Part shown: piece after piece, positions 9,255 to 18,232 of the stretch
How positions within the stretch are numbered: the first letter of the stretch is position 1
How the letters are laid out: each line of letters starts with the position of its first letter
Origin: Burkholderiales bacterium
GTDB lineage: Bacteria; Pseudomonadota; Gammaproteobacteria; Burkholderiales; Burkholderiaceae_C
Length of the DNA: 35,414 bases
Reading direction: 5' to 3'
Assembly (NCBI GenBank): GCA_019510465.1
Contig: JAEKKH010000191.1
Location: 1 to 35,414, forward strand
Notes under the pieces: generated by a model
Databases searched by the model: none
What the model was told of the DNA's origin: nothing
The model's input: only the letters and a program-made list of their open reading frames with translations
Made by a program: the position numbers and the translations under genes

Positions 9255-10559
9255 TCAGGCCGCGTGGCGCTCGTTGGACGCGCCGCCGGCGGCCAGCCCG
9301 CCGACCGCCTGCGTCGCGGCCGCGCCGGCGCCGCGCGGCGGCAGGCGCCTGCGGATGGCGGCGACGACGGCCGGCACCGCGCGCATGGGCGGCGATTCGA
9401 CCCAGCGCTGGCTGGCCCACGAGATCACCAGCACCACCGGCACGAACGCGGCCAGCAGCAGGCCGCATTGCCAGTCGGTCAGGCGGGCGGCGCGCTCGTC
9501 GCCGATCACCAGCTTGAACAGCGTGTACAGCGCGATGCCGTGCAGCAGGTACAGGCTGTACGCCCAGCTGCCCAGGGCCTGGGGCAGGCGCCAGTTGAGG
9601 ATGCCGAACAGGTCGTTGCCGCACGCCACCACCGCCAGCGAGAACGCCAGCAACAGCAACGGCACCGGCGCATAGACGCTGCGGAACTGGAGGATGGCGA
9701 CGGTCATCGCGACCAGCGCGGCCGCGGCGCAGGCGCGGTGGCGCAAGACCTCGGCCAGGCGCGGGACGCGCATGACCTGTGCCACGGCAAGCCCGCCCAC
9801 GAACGGCACGCAGTAGACCGGATCGGCGTCCGACACCGCCAGCCCGATCGCGCCGATGAGGCCGAACCCGAGCGCCGTCAGCGGCAGCTTCACGCGCAGC
9901 GGCAGCGCCAGGAGGGGCAGCAGCGCGTAGAAGGCGCATTCATAGGGCAGCGTCCACGTGACGACGGCGGTCACGGTGGGCGTGGCGAAGTAGCCGTCGA
10001 TCGACGGCATGCCCAGGATGGAGAAGCCCAGCCAGGCCAGGCACTGGCCGAGGATGTCGGACCAGGAGAACTGCACGATCGAGCTGCCGGCGCCGTCGAT
10101 CCGGTGCACGGTGGCCCAGGCGATGGCGGCGAACATCAGCGCCATCGCGAGCCAGTAGGCCGGCCCCAGGCGCAGCAGGCGCGAGACGTACAGCTTGAGC
10201 CAGTCGATGCCGCGGCCGCGGGCGTCGAGCAGGCGCCCGTAGAACAGCGTCGCGGTCAGCATGAAGAACAGCACGACGCGGCTCTCGCCGAACTGGTGCC
10301 ACACGTCGGCGTCCAGCCAGCCGAATCCGCGCCCGTAGCGGCTCCAGAGGAACGAGTGGTGCATGAACACGCCGAAGGCCAGCAGGCCGCGCAAGCCCTG
10401 CAGCGCGGCGTGGCGCGAGGCGGACGGTGGCGGCGGCTGCGGCTGCGGCTGCGGCGCGGCGGGCGCTGCGGCGCGCGCCGGCAGCAGTCGCGCGAGCGCC
10501 GCGAACGCAACGCTCGCGACGACCACGGCCGCGACGAGATACAGGTTGGTGAATGACAA
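9255..10559 (-). CDS. acyltransferase 3 family membrane protein
   Basis: A 434-residue inner-membrane O-acyltransferase of the acyltransferase_3 (OafA/NodX-like) family, which usually acetylates polysaccharides or other envelope glycans. The motif [21 protein letters not shown] carries the conserved His pair, and about ten hydrophobic segments follow. After TM1 there is a [10 protein letters not shown] linker encoded by a run of GGCTGC hexamers (around 10433-10455). The TTG start at 10559 is preceded by GGAGAGGG; the upstream open frame has no ribosome site and non-membrane composition. The gene is oriented against its neighbours between trmJ and cysE, which normally lie together, so it looks inserted. 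Confidence 0.87.
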   Translation of the reverse strand: MSFTNLYLVAAVVVASVAFAALARLLPARAAAPAAPQPQPQPPPPSASRHAALQGLRGLLAFGVFMHHSFLWSRYGRGFGWLDADVWHQFGESRVVLFFMLTATLFYGRLLDARGRGIDWLKLYVSRLLRLGPAYWLAMALMFAAIAWATVHRIDGAGSSIVQFSWSDILGQCLAWLGFSILGMPSIDGYFATPTVTAVVTWTLPYECAFYALLPLLALPLRVKLPLTALGFGLIGAIGLAVSDADPVYCVPFVGGLAVAQVMRVPRLAEVLRHRACAAAALVAMTVAILQFRSVYAPVPLLLLAFSLAVVACGNDLFGILNWRLPQALGSWAYSLYLLHGIALYTLFKLVIGDERAARLTDWQCGLLLAAFVPVVLVISWASQRWVESPPMRAVPAVVAAIRRRLPPRGAGAAATQAVGGLAAGGASNERHAA

Positions 10560-10896
10560 GAATCCCTCTCCCTCTGCGGGCGGCACCTTCTGCGAGGCGG
10601 CCTGTCCGGCATTTCCAGTGCTTCGAGGCCGATGTCCTGTCCGTCGAAGACTCCCGACATTAGACCCGATCCGGACGTGGTATGGCCGGGCAGTTGTAAA
10701 CGGAACACTCCAGGCCGTCTCCGACCAGTGCGGCGTGCCGCTACTGTCCCCGCCCTGTCGCGGGCATGGCGCCGCGCCACCCGGCCGGGTGGTCCGCCTG
10801 GCGATGGGGCGATCGCGGCGCTGGCGGGCGACGCGGCGGGGCTGCCGATACACTGCCCGTTCCCTTCCGTTTCCACGAGCCGCGAGACCGCCTGCA
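10560..10896. other. 337-bp divergent intergenic region
   Basis: This gap separates the acyltransferase (minus) from cysE (plus). It holds a perfect 16-bp palindrome CCACCCGGCCGGGTGG (10777-10792), which may be an operator or a hairpin in the cysE leader if transcription starts upstream. On the minus strand TCTAAT (10659-10664) could be a -10 box for the acyltransferase, but no -35 box is spaced correctly. No RNA gene or conserved small ORF is recognisable. Confidence 0.4.
10849..10854 (+). promoter_or_regulatory. candidate -10 box of cysE
   Basis: TACACT (four of six matches to TATAAT) lies 42 bp upstream of the cysE ATG in an otherwise extremely GC-rich stretch. No convincing -35 hexamer is present. 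Confidence 0.3.
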
Positions 10897-11673
10897 ATGT
10901 TCGATCGCCTGCGCGAAGACATCACGACCATCCTCGAGCGCGACCCCGCCGCGCGCTCGCGCCTGGAGGTGCTGCTCTGTTACCCGGGCCTGCACGCACT
11001 GGTCTGGCATCGCCGCGCCAAGTGGTTCTGGACGCACCGCATGCACGTGGCCGGCCGCTTCCTGTCGCACCTGGGACGCTTCTTCACCGGCATCGAGATC
11101 CATCCGGGGGCGACTATCGGCCGGCGCGTCTTCATCGATCACGGCATGGGCGTGGTCATCGGCGAGATGGCCGAGATCCAGGACGACTGCACGATCTACC
11201 AGGGCGTGACGCTGGGCGGCACGTCGCTGGTCAAGGGCGCCAAGCGGCATCCGACGCTGGAGGCGGGCGTGATCATCGGCGCCAACGCCAGCGTGCTGGG
11301 CGGCTTCACCGTCGGCGCGGGCGCCCGCGTGGGCTCGGGCGCGGTCGTCACGCGACCGGTGCCCGCGGGCGCCACCGCGGTGGGCAACCCGGCGCGCATC
11401 GTGGCTGCCGACACCGACGCCGCGCGCGAGGCCACCGCCGCCCGCCTGGGCTTCTCGGCCTATGGCGTGACGCAGGGCGACGACCCGATCGCGCAGGCGA
11501 TGAAGGGCCTGATCGACAACGCCTCGGCGCACGAACACCAGATCGCGCTCCTGTGGACCGCCATCGAGCGCGTGCTGGCCGAAGGCTTGGCCCAGGCCCG
11601 GGACTGCGTGCCCAAGGACGCGCAGGTCGACGAGAAGTTCGATGCCGAGGGCCTGAGCCGCCTGGTGAAGTAG
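10897..11673 (+). CDS. cysE: serine O-acetyltransferase
   Basis: CysE acetylates L-serine with acetyl-CoA, the first step of cysteine synthesis. The 258-residue protein has a short helical N-terminus ([21 protein letters not shown]) followed by the left-handed beta-helix of hexapeptide repeats: [23 protein letters not shown], then YQGVTLGGT...KRHP, then [27 protein letters not shown]. The catalytic His lies in [12 protein letters not shown] further 75 residues follow the helix, including the region that usually interacts with CysK. The ATG at 10897 matches the family start. The ribosome site is weak. The stop codon overlaps the next gene by one base. Confidence 0.95.
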   Translation: MFDRLREDITTILERDPAARSRLEVLLCYPGLHALVWHRRAKWFWTHRMHVAGRFLSHLGRFFTGIEIHPGATIGRRVFIDHGMGVVIGEMAEIQDDCTIYQGVTLGGTSLVKGAKRHPTLEAGVIIGANASVLGGFTVGAGARVGSGAVVTRPVPAGATAVGNPARIVAADTDAAREATAARLGFSAYGVTQGDDPIAQAMKGLIDNASAHEHQIALLWTAIERVLAEGLAQARDCVPKDAQVDEKFDAEGLSRLVK

Positions 11674-12302
11674 TGCGCTGCGAGATCGACCATCTCGTGG
11701 TCACGGCGCCGTCGCTGCAGAGCGGCGGCGACTACGTGAAGGCGCTCCTCGGCGTCGCGCCCGGGCCCGGCGGCGCGCATCCACGCATGGGCACGCACAA
11801 CCTCCTGCTGCGCCTGGGCGACGCCGCGTTCCTCGAGGTCCTCGCGCCCGATCCCGCCGCGCCGCACCCCGGCCGCCCGCGCTGGTTCGGCCTGGACGAC
11901 GCCGCCGCGCTGCGGGCGCCGCGGCTGTCGGCCTGGGTCGCGCGCACCGACGACCTGCGGGGATGCCCCGAGCAGGTGCTGGCCTGTTGCGGCGCGATCG
12001 AGACGCAGACGCGCGGCACGCGCGAATGGCTCATCACCATCCCGGCCGACGGCCGCGTGCCGCTGGGCGGCGCGCTGCCGATGCTCGTCGAATGGCAGCA
12101 GCCTCGCGCCCCCGCGGGCGCGGGCCTGCCTGAGGCCGCCTGCACGCTCGCGTCGCTGGGGCTGCGCCATCCGGAGCCGGCGCGCGTCGAGTCGCTGCTG
12201 GCGCGCCTGGGCTTCGCGGCGGGACGCATCACCATCGAGGCCGGCGAACCGGGCCTGTGGGCCGGCATCGCGACGCCCGCCGGCGTGCGTCGCCTGGGCT
12301 GA
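11673..12302 (+). CDS. glyoxalase-like (VOC) domain protein
   Basis: A 209-residue protein of the glyoxalase-like group (PF13468-type). It begins with MRCEIDHLVVTAPSL, where the His of DHLVV is the usual first metal ligand, and continues with LLLRLGDAAFLEVLAPDP. The start is a GTG at 11673 whose first base is the last base of the cysE stop (TAGTG), with GGTGAAG ahead, so translation is probably coupled to cysE. It ends 3 bp from the convergent FecR-type gene. The substrate is unknown; members of this group are small-molecule binding or lyase-like proteins. Confidence 0.8.
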   Translation: MRCEIDHLVVTAPSLQSGGDYVKALLGVAPGPGGAHPRMGTHNLLLRLGDAAFLEVLAPDPAAPHPGRPRWFGLDDAAALRAPRLSAWVARTDDLRGCPEQVLACCGAIETQTRGTREWLITIPADGRVPLGGALPMLVEWQQPRAPAGAGLPEAACTLASLGLRHPEPARVESLLARLGFAAGRITIEAGEPGLWAGIATPAGVRRLG

Positions 12303-12305
12303 GCG

Positions 12306-14051
12306 CTACCTCGGCCAGGACGCCGGCAGCAGCGCGCCGAGCGCCCGGTGCCAGCTGCTGGCGACCTCGATCTTCACCGGGGCGCTCCACGATGTCTTGA
12401 AGCCGTCGGGCTCGACGAAACGGTAGCGCGCGAAGTAGGTGCCGGCGGCCGGCCGCGGCAGCCGGGCGCCGGGCGTCTCGTAGTCGCCACGCGTGACGAT
12501 CTGCTGGAAGGCGGCGTCGCGCGCCAGTTCGGCCTCGGCGCGATCCTCGGGCCGGCCGCCCCAGCGCAGCTCGATGGCGGCGCCATCGGGACTCACCTGG
12601 CCCAGCGGCGCGCGCGGGGTCGGACGCAGCACCAGCGCCTGCGGCTCGCTCCAGGCGCCGCGGCGGCCGTCGGTGGCCACGCTCAGCACGCGCCACCAGT
12701 ACAGGCCGTCGGCGGCGCCGAAGGCGGAGTCGGTCGGATGGAAGACGGCGGTGTCGCCGCGGACGTGCTCGTCGTGCAGCGCGATCTGCGTGAACCGGGC
12801 GTCGCGCGCCACCTCCACGACGAAGCCCGCGGCGTCGGGGTTGTGCGTCCAGCGCAGCGTGACGTCGCCCACCGGCCGCTTGCCGCCGGCCGGCGGCTCC
12901 GTGAGGAAGGGCGCCTCGGGACGGGCCAGAAGCCGGAAGTCGCGCCGCGCGTCCAGGCCCTCCAGGCCTTCCGGGCCGATGGCGCGGATGCGCAGGTGCC
13001 AGGGGCCGTCGGCCAGCTGGGGAATGTAGACGTCGTCGCCGGCGTCGAAGTGCTGGTCGTACTGGATGTGGTCGAAGGCGGCGTCGTTGGCCACCTGCAC
13101 CCGCACCCGCAGCACGCCGGGGACCGGGAACCTGATCGGCAGGTGGTCGAACAGCGCCGGCACGGCGGACAGGTCGGGTGCCGGCGGCAGCGGCAGCGCC
13201 ACCGGCTTGCGGCCGTCCTCGAGCGGGGCGCCGAACCCCGCGGGCACGTCGGCGGCCTGCGCCGCGGAGGCGCCGACCTGGGCGTGCACCTTGCCTTCCA
13301 GCACTTCCGTGGCCGACACGTTCACGGCACTGGCCGTCGCCGTGGCCGGCGTGACGGCATGGCGCACGCGGTACACCGTGCCGCGCACGCCGATCACGGC
13401 CGTGGGCGTGCTGACCTCGAGCGGACGCGCGCGCAACACCTTGCTCGCGAACACCTCCACCGAACCGCTGATCAGGCGCAGCGACGCGGCCACCAGGCCG
13501 TCGTCGACCGCCGCGGCGGCGGCCTTGACCTGGAACCGGCGCTGCTCGTCGAGCCGGCCCTGGCTGTCGGGCGCCAGCTTGATGCGCGAGCCGTCGGCCA
13601 GCTGCACGACCGCGCTGCTGGCCTCGCCGGTGCGGATCGTCGCGCCGACGTCGAGCGTGGCACCGGCGCTGGCGGGCCGGTCGGCGATGCGCACGTCGCC
13701 GAACGCGCTCAGCACCTGCGCCGGCACGACCTTGCTGTGCAGGTAGCGGGCGGGCACCTGCAGCACCTGGCCCGGGTCGATGCGGTTCGAATCAGGCAGG
13801 TGGTTGATGCGTGCCACGTCCTTCCACGCGCCCGGGGCCGCGAAGAGCGTCCGGTTCAGGCCGATCAGCGTGTCGTGGGGCACGACGGTGCAGGGCAGCA
13901 GCAGATCGCCGGGCGATGCGGTTGCGGCCGCCGGGGCGGGCGCCGCGCGGGCCACCGGGATCGATGCGGCCAGCGGGAGCAGGAGCGCCAGCGCGACGGC
14001 GGACATTCGCCGGTCGGTCGGCGGGACGAGGCGACGGGACGTCAGCGGCAT
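12306..14051 (-). CDS. exported LysM - FecR domain protein with Fn3-like repeats
   Basis: A 581-residue exported protein. Residues 1-40 form a signal peptide (hydrophobic MSAVALALLLPLAASIPVARA). A LysM-like domain follows, with VVPHDTLIGLNRTLF...ARINHLP...IDPGQVLQVP, typical of peptidoglycan binding. Next comes a FecR-type domain (about 110-230) with VQLADGSRIKLAPDSQGRL and STPTAVIGVRGTVYRV. The rest is beta-rich, with at least two repeated modules of about 90 residues (FVVEVARDARFTQI and AELARDAAFQQI in parallel positions). ATG 14051 was preferred over GTG 14057; neither has a clear ribosome site, and an internal ATG at 14006 is possible. It lies 37 bp after mogA. Homologues often accompany adenylate cyclase/CHASE2 genes; none is here. 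Confidence 0.85.
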   Translation of the reverse strand: MPLTSRRLVPPTDRRMSAVALALLLPLAASIPVARAAPAPAAATASPGDLLLPCTVVPHDTLIGLNRTLFAAPGAWKDVARINHLPDSNRIDPGQVLQVPARYLHSKVVPAQVLSAFGDVRIADRPASAGATLDVGATIRTGEASSAVVQLADGSRIKLAPDSQGRLDEQRRFQVKAAAAAVDDGLVAASLRLISGSVEVFASKVLRARPLEVSTPTAVIGVRGTVYRVRHAVTPATATASAVNVSATEVLEGKVHAQVGASAAQAADVPAGFGAPLEDGRKPVALPLPPAPDLSAVPALFDHLPIRFPVPGVLRVRVQVANDAAFDHIQYDQHFDAGDDVYIPQLADGPWHLRIRAIGPEGLEGLDARRDFRLLARPEAPFLTEPPAGGKRPVGDVTLRWTHNPDAAGFVVEVARDARFTQIALHDEHVRGDTAVFHPTDSAFGAADGLYWWRVLSVATDGRRGAWSEPQALVLRPTPRAPLGQVSPDGAAIELRWGGRPEDRAEAELARDAAFQQIVTRGDYETPGARLPRPAAGTYFARYRFVEPDGFKTSWSAPVKIEVASSWHRALGALLPASWPR

Positions 14052-14088
14052 GGGCACCGGGGGCTGGATGTGCGGGGCATGGAAGCGG

Positions 14089-14700
14089 TCACGCGGTGCC
14101 GGCGGGCCGGCGCTGCGCGGACTTGGGGCGGAAGGCCGGGCAGACGGCCGGGTCGGTCTCGATGTACGGGCCGCCGATCAGGTCGATGCAATACGGCACC
14201 GCGGCGAAGATGCCGGGCACCGGGGGCGCGAGGTCGGGCAGGCCCTGCAGCGTCTCGGCGATCGCCTTGGGCTGGCCGGGCAGGTTCAGGATGAGCGCGC
14301 GGCGGCGGATCACGCCCACCTGGCGCGACAGGATGGCGGTGGGCACGAAGCGCAGGCTGATCTGGCGCATCTGCTCGCCGAAGCCGGGCATCTCGCGGTC
14401 GGCGACGGCCAGCGTCGCCTCGGGCGTGACGTCGCGCGGCGCCGGGCCGGTGCCGCCGGTGGTCAGCACCAGGTCGCAGCGGGCGTCGTCGACCAGCGCG
14501 CGCAGCGTGGCGCTGATCGTGGGCGCGTCGTCGGCGATCAGCCGTTCCTCGTAGACGACCGGGTTGCGCACGGCGCGCGCGAGCCACTCGCGCAGCGACG
14601 GCAGGCCCTTGTCCTCGTAGACGCCGGCCGAGGCGCGGTCGCTGATCGAGACGAGCCCGATGCGCACGCCATCCGGCGTCGATGCCGCGGTCTCAGTCAT
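14089..14700 (-). CDS. mogA: molybdopterin adenylyltransferase
   Basis: MogA activates molybdopterin by adenylation before molybdenum insertion. The 203-residue protein has the expected GVRIGLVSISDRAS start, the nucleotide/MPT-binding LVLTTGGTGPAPRDVTPEA (TGGTG at 81-85) and the LILNLPGQPKAIAETL segment near the C-terminus. It overlaps the end of darP by 8 bp (ATG inside the darP terminus), so the two are likely translationally coupled. The last 25 residues (PAVCPAFRPKSAQRRPAGTA) extend past the core and are basic. Confidence 0.95.
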   Translation of the reverse strand: MTETAASTPDGVRIGLVSISDRASAGVYEDKGLPSLREWLARAVRNPVVYEERLIADDAPTISATLRALVDDARCDLVLTTGGTGPAPRDVTPEATLAVADREMPGFGEQMRQISLRFVPTAILSRQVGVIRRRALILNLPGQPKAIAETLQGLPDLAPPVPGIFAAVPYCIDLIGGPYIETDPAVCPAFRPKSAQRRPAGTA

Positions 14701-15331
14701 CGTGCGACGGATCGGTGGGCGGCGCGTCGTCGTCCGCGCCGGCGGCGCCCTGCATCTGCTCCTTGACGAGGCGGAACAGGTCGCGGTACGCGCGACCGTG
14801 GCGCTCGCCCGGCTCGAGCTTTTCCTTGCGCGCCGAGCGCACGAGGCTGCGCAGCTGCTGGATGTCGGTGGCAGGGTAGGCCTCGACCCACTGCTGCAGC
14901 GCGTCGTCGCCGGCCAGCAGCTGGTCGCGCCAGTATTCGGCCTGGTGCAGGGCGAGCGTGTCGGTGGCGCTGCCGACGCGGTACGAGGCGACGGCCTCGC
15001 GCAGCGGCGCCGGATCCTCGGCCTTCATCAGCTTGCCGATGTACTGCAGCTGGCGGCGCTTGCCCTCGAACGAGCGGGTGCGGCGCAGTTCGTCGATGGC
15101 GTCGCGCAGGCGCTCGTCGATCTTGAGCTTGTCCAGGCGGTCGACCGGCAGCGCGGCGACGGCCTCGCCGAGTTCCTGCAGATCCTGCATCTGCTTCTTT
15201 AGCTCGTTGCGGCTTGGCGCGCTGCCGTCGATGGCCGCCTGGCGCTTGCTGACCGGCAGATCGGGCGTCTCGGCGTCGAACGCCTCGGCCTCCGCCTGGC
15301 GGTTGGAGGCGTGCTTGGGCTCGCGGGGCAT
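14693..15331 (-). CDS. yjgA: ribosome-associated protein DarP (YjgA, DUF615)
   Basis: DarP/YjgA binds late 50S ribosome assembly intermediates in E. coli. The 212-residue, highly charged helical protein carries the DUF615 signatures PSRNELKKQMQDLQELGEAV, LDKLKIDERLRDAIDELRR, RQLQYIGKLMK and YPATDIQQLRSLVRSARKEK. The C-terminus is acidic (GADDDAPPTDPSHDD). I chose ATG 15331 (MPREPKHASN); a TTG at 15382 is in frame but would add 17 residues unlike the family. Divergent from pmbA with a 110-bp gap. Confidence 0.93.
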   Translation of the reverse strand: MPREPKHASNRQAEAEAFDAETPDLPVSKRQAAIDGSAPSRNELKKQMQDLQELGEAVAALPVDRLDKLKIDERLRDAIDELRRTRSFEGKRRQLQYIGKLMKAEDPAPLREAVASYRVGSATDTLALHQAEYWRDQLLAGDDALQQWVEAYPATDIQQLRSLVRSARKEKLEPGERHGRAYRDLFRLVKEQMQGAAGADDDAPPTDPSHDD

Positions 15332-15335
15332 GGGC

Positions 15336-15363
15336 TTGGGGACTCTCTGATGATCGCTATGAT
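15336..15363 (+). promoter_or_regulatory. candidate pmbA promoter
   Basis: TTGGGG (15336-15341), 16 bp, then TATGAT (15358-15363, five of six matches to TATAAT). A start near 15370 would give a leader of about 70 nt to the pmbA ATG. The sequence is AT-rich for this genome. Overlapping minus-strand elements could serve yjgA. Confidence 0.4.
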
Positions 15364-15441
15364 TGCCCGGATTGTCCTGCAATTGGCGCGCATGGCCAGT
15401 CCACCCGCGCCGACCTCAACAACTCCAAGCAAGGAATGCCG

Positions 15442-16812
15442 ATGGCCGCCACGAAAAACGAAGGGTTCGCCTTCAAACCGGAGCAGTTCCAGCAGATCAT
15501 CGAGGACGTGCTGAAGATCGCCAGGGCGACCGGCGCGAGCGATGCGGCGGCGGAGGTCTCGGAGGGCAGCGGGCTGTCGGTGTCGGTGCGCAAGGGCGAG
15601 GTCGAGAACGTGGAGCGCAACCGCGACAAGTCGGTGGGCGTGGCGATCTACATCGGCCAGCGGCGCGGCAACGCGAGCACGTCCGACTTCTCCATGAAGG
15701 CGCTGGAGCAGACGGTTCGCGCGGCCTACGACATCGCGCGCTTCACCGCCGAGGATCCGGCCGCCGGCCTGCCCGAGGCCGCCGATCTGGCCACGCCGGC
15801 CGAGGCGGCCATGGCGCTGGACCTGTTCCACCCCTGGGACGTCGATGTCGCGCGCGCCACCGAGCTGGCCAAGCGCTGCGAGGACGCGGCCTTCGCCACC
15901 GACCGCAAGATCACCAACTCCGAGGGCGCCGGCGTGTCGGCGCAGCAATCGCATTTCTGGACCGGCAACACGCGCGGCTTCCGGGGCGGCTACGCGAGCT
16001 CGCGCCATTCGCTGTCGGTCGCGCCCATCGCCGGCAAGGGTGGCGGCATGCAGCGCGACCACTGGTATTCCTCGATGCGCGACGCCGCCGACCTGGCCGC
16101 GCCCGAGGCCGTCGGCCGCTACGCCGCCGAGCGCGCCCTGTCGCGCCTGAACTCGCGCAAGGTCCCCACCTGCGAGGTGCCCATCCTGTTCGAGTCCAGC
16201 CTGGCGGCCGGCCTGCTGGGCGCGTTCGTGCAGGGCGTCAGCGGCGGGGCGCTGTACCGCAAGGCCAGCTTCCTGCAGGATTGCCTGGGCACGCAGGTGT
16301 TTCCCAAGGACGTCGACATCTTCGAGTTCCCGCACGAGCCCAAGGGCAAGGGCAGCGCGCCGTTCGACGACGAGGGCGTGCGCACGAAGGCGCGCGACGT
16401 CGTCAGCGCCGGCGAGGTCAAGGGCTATTTCCTCTCGAGCTACTCGGCGCGCAAGCTGGGCATGAAGACCACCGGCCACGCCGGCGGCTCGCAGAACCTG
16501 CGCATGACCCATCGCCGCACGCAACCGGGCGACGACCTGCCGGCCATGCTGCGCAAGCTCGATCGCGGCCTGTTCGTCATCGAGCTGATGGGGCAGGGCG
16601 TCAACTACGTCACCGGCGACTACTCGCGCGGCGCCGCGGGATTCTGGGTCGAGAACGGCCGCATGGTCCATCCGGTGGAGGAGGTGACCATCGCCGGCCA
16701 CCTGCGCTCGATGCTGATGGGCATCCAGGCGATCGGCGCCGACACCTACAACTACGGCGCCAAGACGGTGGGCTCGGTGCTGCTGTCGCCGATGAAGGTG
16801 GCCGGCTCCTGA
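15442..16812 (+). CDS. pmbA: metalloprotease-type protein PmbA/TldE
   Basis: PmbA (TldE) forms a heterodimer with TldD that trims peptides such as microcin B17 precursor and the CcdA antitoxin in E. coli; the catalytic zinc site is in TldD, which is not in this window. The 456-residue protein shows family features: VSVRKGEVENVERNRDKSVGVAIY, ASTSDFSMKALEQTV, FESSLAAGLLGAFVQGVSGGALYRK, and the C-terminal TGDYSRGAAGFWVENG and PVEEVTIAG. Two ATGs lie close together (15436 and 15442). AAGGA at 15431-15435 touches the first but is 6 nt from the second, so I chose 15442. Confidence 0.95.
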   Translation: MAATKNEGFAFKPEQFQQIIEDVLKIARATGASDAAAEVSEGSGLSVSVRKGEVENVERNRDKSVGVAIYIGQRRGNASTSDFSMKALEQTVRAAYDIARFTAEDPAAGLPEAADLATPAEAAMALDLFHPWDVDVARATELAKRCEDAAFATDRKITNSEGAGVSAQQSHFWTGNTRGFRGGYASSRHSLSVAPIAGKGGGMQRDHWYSSMRDAADLAAPEAVGRYAAERALSRLNSRKVPTCEVPILFESSLAAGLLGAFVQGVSGGALYRKASFLQDCLGTQVFPKDVDIFEFPHEPKGKGSAPFDDEGVRTKARDVVSAGEVKGYFLSSYSARKLGMKTTGHAGGSQNLRMTHRRTQPGDDLPAMLRKLDRGLFVIELMGQGVNYVTGDYSRGAAGFWVENGRMVHPVEEVTIAGHLRSMLMGIQAIGADTYNYGAKTVGSVLLSPMKVAGS

Positions 16813-16875
16813 GCGACTGAACGCACGAGGGGGTCGCTCCGGCCCCGACACTCCACGTCCCTGAACGGAGCCTCC

Positions 16876-18126
16876 ATGCTCGACGTCGCGGCCTCGGTGC
16901 TCGCGCTCACCGCCTTGCTGGCCTGGGTCAACCAGCGCTGGCTCAAGCTGCCCACGACCATCGGCGTGATGGCGACCTCGCTCGTGCTGTCGCTCGCGCT
17001 GGTCGGCCTGGACGCGGCCGGCCTGGCCGGGGGCCTGCATGCCAACGAGGAGCGCCTCGTTCGCTCGATCGACTTCTCGCAGCTGCTGATGCAGGGCATG
17101 CTCTCGCTGCTGCTGTTCGCCGGCGCGCTGCACGTCGACCTGAAGGCGCTGCGCGACTACCGCTGGCAGGTCGGCGTGCTGGCGTTCGTCGGCACCGGGC
17201 TGTCGACGATGCTGGTCGGATGGGCGCTGTGGGCCGCGCTCGGCGCGCTGGGCCTGCCCACGCCGCTGATCGCCTGCCTGCTGTTCGGCGCGCTGATCTC
17301 GCCCACCGACCCGATCGCGGTCATCGGCATGCTGAAGTCGGCCGGCGCGCCGCGCAACCTCGAAGTCGTGATCGCCGGCGAGAGCCTGTTCAACGACGGC
17401 GTGGGCGTCGTGCTGTTCGTGCTGCTGCTCGAGGTGGCGGCCGAGGGCGGCGCGCCCACGCTGGCGCACGGCGCGGCGCTGCTCGCGCAGGAGGCCGGCG
17501 GCGGGCTGCTGTTCGGCTGGGCCCTCGGGTTCGTGTTGTGCCGCCTGCTGCGCGGCGTGGACGCGCACGCGGTGGCGGTGCTGCTGACGCTGGCGGGCGT
17601 GGTCGGCGGCTACACGCTGGCCAACGACCTGCACGTGTCGGGGCCGCTCGCGATGGTGGTCGTCGGCCTGATGGTGGGGCACGCCGGCCGCGAGGGGCGC
17701 CTGCCCGCGCAGACGCAGCACCACCTCGACGTGTTCTGGGAGCTCGTCGACGACGTGCTCAACGCGGTGCTGTTCGTGCTGGTGGGCATGGAGGTGATCA
17801 CGATCCGCTTCCCCGTCGGCCCGGCCGCGGCCGTCGGCGCCGGGCTCGTGGCGATCGCGATCACGCTCGCCGCGCGCTGGCTGACGGTGGGCCTGCCCGT
17901 CACGCTCGCGCGTCGCGCGTCACGCCTGCCCGCGGGCGCGGGCGGGCTGCTGACCTGGGGCGGGCTGCGCGGCGGCCTGTCGCTCGCGCTGGCGCTGGCC
18001 CTGCCGACCGGGCCCTGGCGCGAGACGCTGATCGCGCTGACCTATGCCGTCGTCGCCTTCTCGATCCTGGTGCAGGGCCTGACCTTCGGCCGGCTGGTGC
18101 GCGCGAGGCTGCGGCGCGACGCCTGA
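16876..18126 (+). CDS. CPA1-family Na+(K+)/H+ antiporter
   Basis: A 416-residue inner-membrane cation/proton antiporter of the NhaP/CPA1 group, with about 12 hydrophobic segments. The ion-binding signatures are present: ISPTDPIAVIG (T144-D145-P146) in the unwound helix, GESLFNDGVGVVLF with the N173-D174 pair typical of electroneutral CPA1 exchangers, and LLTWGGLRGGLSLALAL near the C-terminus. It ends right after the last membrane helix, so the cytosolic regulatory tail is absent. The ATG at 16876 has GGAG six bases upstream. It lies 63 bp after pmbA. Confidence 0.92.
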   Translation: MLDVAASVLALTALLAWVNQRWLKLPTTIGVMATSLVLSLALVGLDAAGLAGGLHANEERLVRSIDFSQLLMQGMLSLLLFAGALHVDLKALRDYRWQVGVLAFVGTGLSTMLVGWALWAALGALGLPTPLIACLLFGALISPTDPIAVIGMLKSAGAPRNLEVVIAGESLFNDGVGVVLFVLLLEVAAEGGAPTLAHGAALLAQEAGGGLLFGWALGFVLCRLLRGVDAHAVAVLLTLAGVVGGYTLANDLHVSGPLAMVVVGLMVGHAGREGRLPAQTQHHLDVFWELVDDVLNAVLFVLVGMEVITIRFPVGPAAAVGAGLVAIAITLAARWLTVGLPVTLARRASRLPAGAGGLLTWGGLRGGLSLALALALPTGPWRETLIALTYAVVAFSILVQGLTFGRLVRARLRRDA

Positions 18127-18232
18127 GCGCCACATGCGGCGCTGCAGCAAGGGCGCGCGGGCACGCCGATCGCCCGCGTCCCGGGTTGGGCGTGGGACAA
18201 TCGCGCCCTCGACAACAGCACAAGGCCAAGCC

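Noticed and set aside
10433-10455. Phase-variable simple repeat in the acyltransferase gene
   Set aside because: The repeat is a hexamer, so gain or loss of units changes linker length without shifting the frame; not an on/off switch.
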